Below the pieces are notes generated by a model that saw nothing but the letters and a program-made list of their open reading frames with translations, was not told the DNA's origin and did not search any database. Of a stretch of 64,000 nucleotides of DNA, positions 52,309 through 61,264 are shown one piece after another. The DNA comes from Trichaptum fuscoviolaceum (taxonomy: Eukaryota > Basidiomycota > Agaricomycetes > Hymenochaetales > Trichaptaceae), in contig CAJSYZ010000005.1 in assembly GCA_910574455.1 (NCBI GenBank), positions 5,208,001 through 5,272,000 of the forward strand, in the 5' to 3' direction. Within the stretch, counting starts at the first letter, position 1; each line of letters begins with the position of its first letter. A program made the translations under genes and the position numbers.

Positions 52309-53510
52309 TCACGCAAATAGATTTGCCATGTTTCCAACAGGCCACGATCCAGCACCCTTCATTGCCAGACTAAACCTCTTCTTGAAGTCCTTGTACACCC
52401 GCACCCTCGTCCGCCCCTCCAGCACAGCGTACATGTCGAGTCTGTTGCCCATGCGAAGGAAGGGCCGCTGCCGTACGCCTTGTTTCGCCAGGTCAGCGCA
52501 GTATAGTTGATATACTCTCCTTCTCCGACCACAGTGATAAAGCGCGAAAATTTCAGTTGTACCGAGTTCCCGCACAGACAGCGGTATGCGTTGTCCTACA
52601 GGCATCTCGTCTTCCGCAGCTTGGAGGTTGACAGGCAAGACTTCCGTGTTGCGGGTGTACACCAGTTTGCCTGATGGGTCCATGCTGTAGGAAGGCTCGT
52701 CACGGCCAAATTTGACCACGACCACACCTTCGTCGTACCCTACGCTAACCTCGTTCCCCTGCGGTCGGATGGCGATGCACCATGCGCGTTCAAGAGTGTT
52801 GCGCAAGGTAATTTCCAGGCGGTATATGCCCGAGTTCCAGATCTCAATCGTACCATCCTCCAAACCGCCGACGACCAAGGGAAGACTAGGGTGGAATATG
52901 GCAAATGAGACGTTGTCGGTGTCTCCCTCTATTGTCTGTACACAACTTTTGCTGAGATAGTCCCAGATTTTTATAGTTCGGTTGTCACCGCTCGTGACAA
53001 GATATAGCTTGTCAGGATAGAAGTCGACATAGTTCACGCCGCCCTTCTGATGTGCCTCGAGGGTGAAATTCGGCGTTGAGGGACCGAGCGACCACATCTT
53101 CACGGCGCAATCAAGACAAGAGGAGGCAAAGGTGTTGGTGTCCTTGCGGTTGAATACAAGGTTCATGATGGAGTGCGTATGTCCTTCTATCTTCAGAGAT
53201 AATTAGACGAAGTCTAATATTGAAGCAGTGGATGTACGCACCTGAATACACTTCTACTGTTTGTCCCAGTCCTAAGCCTTGATCATCATATCATCGCAGC
53301 CTGTCAGCACAATGCTAAATGTTGGGTGGACAACGAGGAATTGAATGCAGTCAGGATGGGCCTCGAATGCAGTCACTTTCTCGTGAGTGTTGTGATTGAA
53401 GACCCGTAGCATGAAATCGTCCGAGTTGGTGATGAACCAGTAACTTCGAGGGATGAATTGCATGCATCGGACAGAAACTTCAGCGACTTCGAAGGTTTAG
53501 TGTGTCCGTA
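52309..53510 (-). pseudogene. coatomer beta' subunit (COPB2/SEC27) fragment
   Basis: This is a copied piece of the WD40 part of coatomer beta', the COPI coat subunit. Recognisable blocks are FEVAEVSVRCMQFI, SDDFMLRVFNHNTHEKVTAF, RKDTNTFASSCLDCAVKMWS, LSKSCVQTIEGDTDNVSFA, GVVVVKFGRDEPSYSMDPSG and EGRTRVRVYKDFKKRFSLAM. It is dead: two Trp codons are TAG (53272-53274 and 53254-53256), and the stretch after EIFA is out of frame for ~45 codons before returning. The start of the protein and the C-terminal half are missing. An intron at about 53186-53240 (GTGCGT...GAAG) is retained, so the copy was made from DNA, not from mRNA. It lies wholly inside the Pack-type element. Confidence 0.9.
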
Positions 53511-54906
53511 GTGTTCGTCGACAAAGTGTATCCACAGTGCTACCTAGTGCAGACGTGTCTGTGGTGTCTGTCAAGGCTATACAAGCATCTATAGTATATT
53601 ATTAGCATGATGTGAATGATAGCATAAAAAAAGATAACTTACAACATTAATTTGATGCCTGGAGATCATCCGTGATGGACACGAACGACGTTGAACGCAG
53701 AAAAGACGACGTCCACGCTCGTTCAACGTCGCCCGGAAGTTGCCGACTGTGGCATCCGAAGCATCTCCGAGCACATTTTGTGCCCAGGAACGCTTCAGCA
53801 GCCCATCCAGCACTCAGGCACAATATACGGTACGCAAGCACTCTTAAATATACATCGATTCTGATTTTATTGCTATTTATTGTCTAGTCCGTTATGATCT
53901 GGTGAAGCAAACATTGATTCTACAAATGATCATTTCACTGTTTCTGGAATAGAATATTTATTTGATCTTGTAAATTTGTGATCTCTTTTGCATTCAAAAG
54001 TACTCGTAATATTGAATCATATTCAGGAAGAATTATAGTCTCAGGTGTGCTGGAATATAGTGATCTCGATTTCGTGCACTCGAATGCATGAGATTAAGCT
54101 AAACACACCTGAAACCCACGGAAGTCAACTACATTTGAGCACTGACAACAAGTCCAGTTAGTGGATTTTTGTCAAAACTTCAAGAAAGGTACTTTTATAT
54201 CTCATCTTGAATGTCTCATATCTTTCAGATTTTATTAGTGAGGGTAATGTATATCTATTCAGTGAAGAACATGCAATGTTCATGATTTTATGCAAAAAGT
54301 ACCAGTTTTGAGCAATGTTTAGATGCTACCCGTGTACCACAGAGATCAAACACTATGTTAAATTTACAGCATACTATAGAATAGGCATACAATATCTCCA
54401 GAAAGTTTCAGAATGATCAGAGCACGCACAGGTGTTCAACAAATGAAATACATGTGCTGTAAGATGCATATATGTTGCACATCAGCACTTGTAGCTTACT
54501 TGCGAGCCCATTTTAGCTTTCATTTCTTTAAAACTTCGTATTTACACTCCCTAGCATATCTTACAGAGTATTAAACTATGTGCCTGATAAGAAGGGCAAT
54601 AGGAGAACAGGCAATTAATATGTTTGTTATGTGTTCAAAAACGAAGAAAGTGAAACATACCTAATTAGGATCGCGTTCCCACGCTTGGCGACGACGCGCG
54701 GCCTCGTCGCCGTCGTCGTTTGAGCCTTGCTCGCTGTTTTCCACCCCTCCTCCCACCCCATGAAAGAGCTTCGTATGAATCAGGTCATTAAAGGTATGTT
54801 TTAAAAAGTTTCTCTACTCTGAAATGTATTAATATTCATCTTTTGTAGGCGCTATGGTGGCCGATAGGCTCAATTGAGCACCCAAGGTGCTGGAACAACT
54901 CATGTC
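53511..54906. other. non-coding interior of the Pack-type element
   Basis: AT-rich DNA with no recognisable gene. At 53685-53730 a 12-base inverted pair (CGACGTTGAACG and its complement) could form a hairpin. A short minus-strand frame at 54665-54775 (GGVENSEQGSNDDGDEAARR) looks protein-like and might be a further captured exon, but I cannot assign it. Confidence 0.5.
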
Positions 54907-55740
54907 ATGACGACATTGCACCCTCCCGTTCCCCGCCAACACACCAGCTCACTGTTGAAACAGACAGATATCAATGAATCGACGACAAAGAACTAGAAAA
55001 TCACGCTGTCACCTGCAACTTCTTCGATAAGAAAGCAGTCTGTTGACCACACGTCTACACAAAATTGTCCGCCGTCCGAGGTGACACAGACGACATTGAG
55101 AGACAACAACGTGTTGTGCTCCCAAGCCCTTCCGCCCCACGGTCCTCAACCCTCTCTTCGCCTCCTGTTCTCACTCGTCTCACGAAGGAATGTATACACA
55201 CTTCTCCTTCCCGCCGTTGGAACATCCATCGTAGCCCGTGGTGTTGCCCCTTTCATGACACCCGTTATTGGACAAGTCTTTGACGCCTTTGCTCATTCCC
55301 CCCTTCCGGACACGACATCTCAGGACAAGTCTGCGCTCAGACATGATGTTGGTATTGCAGCGGTAGAATTGGCCGCCCTCGCTGCCGGTGCCATTGCACT
55401 CGGAAGCATCACGAGTGCGCTTTGGATAGCTTCAGGCGAACGAAATGTTATACGCCTTCGCAAGAAAGTCTACGAAGCCTGCGACAACACGCGAGATGGA
55501 ATGGTTTGACACGAAGATGGGTGCCGAAGACGCTGTGATGATTACTGAGGGCGATGGCCCTGTCGGTGCTGGCGGTCTTATGACAAAGTTTCCAAAGTAT
55601 GTCTGAAATGTTCTCATTGGTTTTTTTTCTCTAACCTGTTTACAGGCATACGGACAATGTTATTGTCTCTTGCTTCAGGCATGCTTTTGTAGTACCTTGT
55701 GACTTGCATTGCATGGCTGGAGTTTCAGTCGATCCTGGGC
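54907..55740 (+). pseudogene. STE6-like ABC transporter (ABCB type), 5' fragment
   Basis: This piece resembles the start of the fungal a-factor/lipopeptide exporter STE6 and related ABCB proteins. It begins at a plausible start codon (MTTLHPPVPRQHTSS). It continues through the first membrane helices (NVYTLLLPAVGTSIVARGV, then PFMTPVIGQVFDAF; SGERNVIRLRKKVYEA) to EWFDTKMGAEDAV and GPVGAGGLMTKF, and fades after SLASGML. Lesions: TAG at 54994-54996, a frameshift near 55485 and another stop near 55693. One intron (GTATGTCTG...TTTACAG, about 55598-55647) is retained. No nucleotide-binding domain follows; the sequence runs into the minisatellite. It is on the opposite strand to the coatomer fragment within the same element. 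Confidence 0.85.
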
Positions 55741-55760
55741 TCTCACTCCCCTTCCCTCAT

Positions 55761-56100
55761 CTGGCTGCGGCCACCCGGGACGCATCTGCGGAAGCGTCTC
55801 TTCCCCTCCCCTCTGGCTGAGGCCATCCCGGATGCAGTCTGCGGACAGCGTCCTTCTCCACCTCCTGGCTGAGGCCGCCTCGGACGCAGTCTGAGGACAG
55901 CGTCCATCTCCCTTTCTCCTTCAGCTGAGGCCACCCAGGACGCAGTCTGAGGACAGTGTCCATCCTCCTTCCCTCTCTGGCTGAGGCCAACCCGGATGCC
56001 GTCTGCGGATAGTGTCCTTCCCTTCCTGTCCCCTTCCCTGGCTGATGCAGAGGCCTTTGTTGGCAAGGCCCCGTGGCCTGCATCCTCAACAGGCTCTGGT
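55761..56100. repeat. minisatellite, ~55-bp unit, about six copies
   Basis: Units starting (C)TGGCTGAGGCC recur at about 55761, 55813, 55865, 55922, 55977 and 56038 (spacing 52-61 bp). Each contains a GACGCAGTCTGAGGACAG-like block and a CTTCC-rich spacer. Open frames over this stretch on the minus strand are only by-products of the repeat. Confidence 0.85.
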
Positions 56101-56488
56101 AAGTGAGCTGAGCCAATTTGCAACTCTTGCTGTAATTCTTCCCCTCCTCCACCTCTCCTTTCTCTTTATTTTAATAGTAGATTGGTAGCTACAGCATGTA
56201 GCACTGTTAATTGAAATAAAATAAAATAATTTTCCATATCAAAATTTAATGTGGTGGGCTGACTGCTGTTGGCCTTTCCTAAATGAGGATAAGGCTATAA
56301 TATTATACAAGAAATCTAAGGTACATTGGTGAAAAAATTATTGAAATTGAGTGCGAAATGAGCGAACGAGCTCCGTTCGCAGATACGCACAGCGAGCAAG
56401 GGTACTTGCTCACTGCGCGCGGTGGCGAAGCAAGACCCTGAGAGTCACGCGACGCAAGGCGTGGCATTGAGGGTCCAGGCCCCGGGCC

Positions 56489-56662
56489 CCGGTAACGTGG
56501 TGACGCGTTACCAGTGGCCACCGGTGGCTACGGCACCCGAGCCAAATTAATGCTCGGATTACCGCTAGCTTAGAGAAATAGTGCCAACGCTATCTCTAGA
56601 GATAGGCTCCTAGGCCCCAGGAGCCTATCTCTAGAGATAGCATTGGCTGGGCAGAGCAGGTG
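56489..56662 (-). repeat. right terminal inverted repeat of the Pack-type element
   Basis: Inverse complement of the left end, with its own 53-bp hairpin at 56589-56641. The hairpin loop reads AGGCCCC on the + strand at both ends, so relative to the repeat it is in the opposite orientation. Confidence 0.9.
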
Positions 56663-58793
56663 CCGGAACTCAGGCTGGCTGGACTCATATTCTTCTGCCT
56701 TCGCTGTATCGCGCAGTCGGAAAGTCCACAACTCCATGGCAAAACCCAGACAATAAGTCCATCGGAACACTGTGGGGGAAAGTATTTGATTCTGTCGAAC
56801 TTAGTTACGACACACAATTGGCCGACATCTGTTCTTTAGTTGAGTCATCCCTATTTGTCTTACATCGGCCATACTGAATCAGGTATGATCTATTCTGTAG
56901 GCAGCCCAGAGATGCTCTGATAGTTGGCGGAAGAAATTGTTTGAGAAAGCCGAGCAGTCAATTTCGAGTTTCGTCGGCAACGAGCGTTCTAAGTCAGTGG
57001 AGACCGAAGAAATTGTGAAGATGTTGCAGACGATGGTCGACAAGAAGAAAGCTGAACCATTCCTCTGGGAACGCTGGCATAGTATGGAAAGGGTGTGTGA
57101 GATTTCACTCAATGTCACCCTTCGAGTCCGTGCATTGACTATGAATGTACACAGAAGCAAGGATTGTTCTGCTCTGACCTCGTAGTCTCAGTGTTGTCCG
57201 TGCACATTGTCTTGGCCCTGGGTCGGCATAAAGTATTGGACAAGAACACAATAGGAAAGCCTATAGGTGCCCTCGCCCTTGCGGCAACAGCGGTATCTAT
57301 CTACTTCAGTACTTGCAGTGGCTTTATTCACTGAATCTCTCATGGACAGGTCAAAGTTGCAATCGATAAGCAGGTAGCCCGGTTGCAAAATATCAAAGAA
57401 GAGCTTGGTGGTGCTGAGTGGTACTTCACTAGTGCTCTGTGGCAGCCTCATACGGACGACTATGTCAACTTATTGTCAAATTCCTCGTTTTTCACTGAAT
57501 CAAACTGGGAGAAGGTTCGGTCCCGCATAGAAGCTTACAACTCCGTTGAAGATGTCAATGCGGGAAGGAACGCCGAACTTGTTGGATCGGGTGTCACTGG
57601 CAGGGATTTCTCCCTATATATCGACGTTGGAGACGCGGATGCGAGCGGCGAGTATACACATGGTGAGGGCGCTAATAGAAGTGGTAAGTGCAAGGAGAGA
57701 AACGAAGACAAGGATAATGACGGCGAAGAAGTTGAGGATTTCAAGGAGAGGGAGGACGACATGGAGGACGAGGGTGTGTCTGGCGAGGGAGACGAGGACA
57801 AGGATCAGGATGAGGACAATGACGATGATGAGGACAAGGATCAGGATCGGGATAAGAACAAGGATGCGGACGAGGTTCTTAGCGTGGGTGATGGATTCAG
57901 TGGAGGCTCTGAGGGCGAGGCGAATGACGCAGACAGAAAGGGCGGGGAAGGCGAAGGCGATCGCGAGGACGACGAGGGTTCATTATGGGATTCGGCTACG
58001 GACGGCGCAGACTTTTAAGAGCAGGTCGATCACTGGTGAGCTTTGGCTTTAACCATCCCGCCACTGTATTCAAACACTTACTATCATCAACTTGCAGTGG
58101 CCTTCGTTCTCTGAGTATGCCGAGGAACAGGCAGAAGTGGCGAAATACGATCTGGATCAGGATGCCGTGGTGTAGTTACTGAGGGACACTGAGGCACTGA
58201 TTTCTACTTATTTGTCTTAAATTACTTGTGGAATGAACCAATACTGGAACCTCTTAGTACGCACTTACACGCTTGGGTACTGCAAACCTACAGACGAAAA
58301 AGTCTACTTATATGATTAAATGCTGAATTACTTATGGAATGAACTACTTGAACGTCTTACACACTTTTACTCTTGAGCACTGCAATTAAACTGCCAGAAT
58401 AAATTCTTCTGATATGCTTGAATGCTGGAGACTGAGGCACTGAGAGCACTGATTTCAGTTGACGGCACTGAATTCAGTAAGCCCCTTCCTGAATAATGAA
58501 ACCACATGCCTGAAATCAGTAAATCAGTAGAATTTTACTTCCCAGGGCTTCAGAGGACTTACAGTCTTGGACGGGTCCTTGACTCACCCAATTTTAATCT
58601 TATATTTTGAGCATTTTCGAGCCAAATTTTCCGAAAAAAAATGCAGAGTTATTATAATCAAGTGCTTATATACTATTGTACGAGTTCATGAGTGAAACTA
58701 ACAAGAACTGATGAAGATATATGTCATTTGTGTTTTTGGGTCTAAACCGGCAGTCACCAGTCCTTGAGGCAGTAAGTTCTCACGCTTTACTAG

Positions 58794-60513
58794 GCTCTGA
58801 CTGGATTCATTGCAAAAGACTTTGAATGCAACATTCGTGCCGCGCTTTCATTCCTGCTTGTTTCGTTACTGGCGTGGATGCAATTGAAATGGTCACAAAG
58901 GTCATGCTCGGTCTCCTCTTCGAGCCGTATCCAGAGCTTAGCCTTCCTCCCGGCCATGCTGGCGTTAAGGTTCCTTGGTTTAGCTTCAGTCGCCTTTCTG
59001 GCGCAGACTCTGGAGATGGCATCAATAGGAGGGGTAGCCTGCTTTGGCAGAAGAGGTGCGAGGTGTATTTGAAGGCGTTGATCTCCACAGGTTACCGAAC
59101 ATGCCGCATGGCAATGGATTTCGCAGTTCCACTTAACACAAACGTCAAGTGTGCTGAGTTGCTCGTAGAAGCTTTTGTTCGAATACTGCCACTGGACGTA
59201 TTGAGCGTCGATTACAAGACATCTCATGCTACACACACGTTCCCCGGTCTTGTAGCGTTGTCGACCTTCCTTCCTGGCCTTAACTCACCAGCGAGTAAGG
59301 ACTTCGCGGAGGTTACGAAAGGCGCTCTTAGTAGTGGATTCACAACTGCTTTGGTGTTGCCCTTCGGTACGGGATCGCAGATTGTTGATATCGCTTCTCT
59401 TGCGGTAGCTCACTCTACTGCGTCCGGGGCCGCTCACTGCAATTATACGCTGAGTGTCGTTGCAACACTTTTGAATGACAAATGACTCGACTCAGAATTT
59501 GAATCTGAAGTTAAGTCAATCTTTGTTCCCTTCAACAAGACTTTCTCCCGGTCCCCGATGTCTCAGCAAATCGCGACAGTCGCAGCCCACTTTGCAGCAT
59601 GGCCAACCGATAAAACCATCATCACGGACGCAAAGGGGTCCGATCTGGCTTCCGTGCTCCTTCTGGCCAGCCTTCACAACAGCAGCGTACATGTTACAGA
59701 CGTGCGTGCTAAGGAGGAGCTCTTACTGCTTTCCCTCAGCAAGTCCAATAGCTGAAGGTTACCTGTGATGCCTCAGTTTTCGCGCTATTTTAAAACAGAC
59801 AAGATAATACGGACGTTCAATGCCTCCCCTCCAAGGAAGATTAGCAAGAGTTATGGAATTATCTCGAGGTCATAGTTGCATTCTCGATTGGCACGTTACC
59901 CTATGAACTGGCTTCTGAACTTGGTCAAGAAGCGTTGCCGACGGTCAGCATCGAGGGCACTCTACCCCTCCTTTTGACCGCCGTCGCCGAAGGAAAATTG
60001 ACTTTCGAATCTATACAGGAACGTCTGCGTGACAACCCAATCCGTATCTTTGGTCTTCCAGAACAATCCCACATACAGGTGGAAGTTGTAGTGAACTGCA
60101 AAGCTGTATTTGCTCTTAGGAAGTCACAACCGTGGTCTCCAGTAGACAGGGTGAAGCTCACTGGTGCTATGAATCGCGTTGCTATCTATGGGCAGATCGT
60201 TTATCTGGATAGTGCCCTAACATCAACTACCCCTCTTAGACGTGATATATCAAGCGCGATGCGGTCTCCGGGAGATAGAGGCACCCGGTTGTCAGTGAGT
60301 GGCCCAAGGCCGACTAACGTGGCTGAACAACCAAGTGCCCTGAACATACTACCAAGAACTGTAGATAGCTTGACATCCAAGCAACAGGGTTCTCAGTCTT
60401 TGGCAGATTCTCAACTTTCGGGTGGAGCGGTTACTAGTCCCAATGCTCTCGTGATTGCTTCTAGTCCCAGAGTATTCCCTCAGCTAACCCTGGCATCCTG
60501 CATTCCATTGTAA
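58794..60513 (+). pseudogene. CAD/URA2 (pyrimidine synthesis) fragment: CPSase end plus dihydroorotase-like domain
   Basis: This is a decayed copy of the middle of the multifunctional carbamoyl-phosphate synthase/dihydroorotase-like/aspartate transcarbamoylase gene. Blocks in order: GFIAKDFECNIRA and GVDAIEMVTKVMLG (CPSase end), GYRTCRMAMDFAVPL, SVDYKTSHATHTFPGLV, SGFTTALVLPFGTGS, HFAAWPTDKTIITDAKGSD, EGTLPLLLTAVAEGKLTF, NPIRIFGLPEQ (dihydroorotase-like domain), and the start of the linker. The ATCase domain is absent. Lesions: a frameshift near 58850, a TGA at 59483-59485 and a frameshift near 59750. An internal deletion joins 'LISTG' directly to 'YRTCRM', removing the methylglyoxal-synthase-like regulatory domain. 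It lies inside the TA-flanked element. Confidence 0.88.
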
Positions 60514-61059
60514 AAACAGTACTTGCACTTTGGTGGCTTCTCTTGTTGGGTCTCCTAATATAAGTTATAATATGTATTAGCTGCAGTCATATATCACTGA
60601 ATATAGTTTAATACTGGAATTCAAATGATTGCATTCTTGAGATGTTGAATAGAGGCAAGGTAAATGCTCATCTGCACCAAATGTACATGTCTGAAGAGAA
60701 TTGCCATACAATATTCAATACACCATTATCTGCCATTTTTTCTATGTATATAAGCTTCTCTTCAGTACATCTCAGTACTGAGAGAAAAAAATGGCTAGGT
60801 ATGAGACCAAATAATGTCTGTAGGGGTCCGACAAGGGCTTTAGAATATTCAACAACAACAAATTTACTCTATTTATCACAACTGTTTTGGCCATAACTTC
60901 ATCAAATTTTAATATTATTTTCTCATTCTTTCTCAGAGAACAGGTATAGTAGCTAAGTATGCTTCTTAATTACAGGAATTGGCTGAAATGAGCTACACAT
61001 TGTGTAGTAGACAGGGCAAGTCAAGGAGTGGGGGTGAGTCAAGTAACGGTCCAAGACTG
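60514..61059. other. AT-rich 3' interior of the TA-flanked element
   Basis: No coding signal. It contains TTTTTAATATTATTTT-like AT runs and ends in the right inverted repeat at 61032-61059. Confidence 0.6.
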
Positions 61060-61264
61060 TAAGGCCGGTTAAGTAGCCGTAAGCAAAAAAGAAGATTCCC
61101 TGATGCAGCCGGAATCTCAGGCTGCCAGTGAGTGCCGAGGGTCTTTTGATCTAGCAAACCTTTCAAATTATCGCATCTCAAGTTCTCAACCTCTCGCAGG
61201 TCCACAACATTCCGATCGGTTCATTCATTGTTATTTAATTGTCCGCAATATAAGACGTGCAGAC

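Larger units (their letters stand above)
51766..56662. mobile_element. Pack-type TIR transposon (4,897 bp) carrying host gene fragments
   Basis: The ends are inverted copies: CACCTGCTCTGCCCAGCC at 51766 and its complement ending at 56662. The inverted repeat is essentially identical for 174 bp (51766-51939 and 56489-56662) and continues, degraded, to about 52230 and 56290. The 8-bp direct repeat CCGGAACT flanks it (51758-51765 and 56663-56670). It contains no transposase. Cargo: a coatomer beta' fragment (minus strand), the 5' part of an STE6-like gene (plus strand) and a minisatellite. An 8-bp duplication with long inverted ends fits hAT or Mutator-like parents. It interrupts a coding exon that reads through when the element is left out. 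Confidence 0.88.
48760..58018 (+). pseudogene. multi-exon basidiomycete gene family member of unknown function, interrupted by a 4.9-kb element
   Basis: ATG 48760 (MLTQRQMRAKNSDQHPG) starts a Lys/Glu/Arg-rich coiled coil of ~180 residues. It is followed by at least ten very small exons (about 30-110 nt), nearly all joined in phase 0 (e.g. 50330-50363, 50474-50551, 50753-50797). The exon beginning 51661 reaches the codons LPPGT and is cut there by the element 51766-56662. With one copy of the 8-bp duplication the frame continues into QAGWTHILLPSLYRAVG and GTLWGKVFDSVEL, then through further exons to a helical segment and a strongly acidic Asp/Glu/Lys tail ending at 58018. An 'LPPG...PW' block after a charged N-terminus is typical of a large family of hypothetical proteins in mushrooms. 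Function unknown. Confidence 0.7.
58562..61059. mobile_element. TA-flanked TIR element (2,498 bp) carrying a CAD/URA2 fragment
   Basis: The left end CAGTCTTGGAC, six variable bases, TTGACTCACCC (58562-58589) is matched in inverse at 61032-61059: 28 bp with three mismatches. The dinucleotide TA stands on both sides (58560-58561 and 61060-61061). CAGT ends plus a TA duplication point to the Tc1/mariner-pogo superfamily. No transposase is present; the only recognisable cargo is the CAD gene fragment at 58794-60513. The rest is AT-rich. Confidence 0.72.

Noticed and set aside
52309..53166. Functional WD40 gene
   Set aside because: The long open frame looks intact at first sight, but the N-terminus is missing, two in-frame TAG codons precede it and ~45 residues are out of frame. 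It is a coatomer beta' pseudogene fragment.
55743..56152. Two ~130-codon minus-strand frames rich in Gly/Arg/Ser
   Set aside because: They are translations of the ~55-bp minisatellite in two frames, which is expected when the repeat has few stops.
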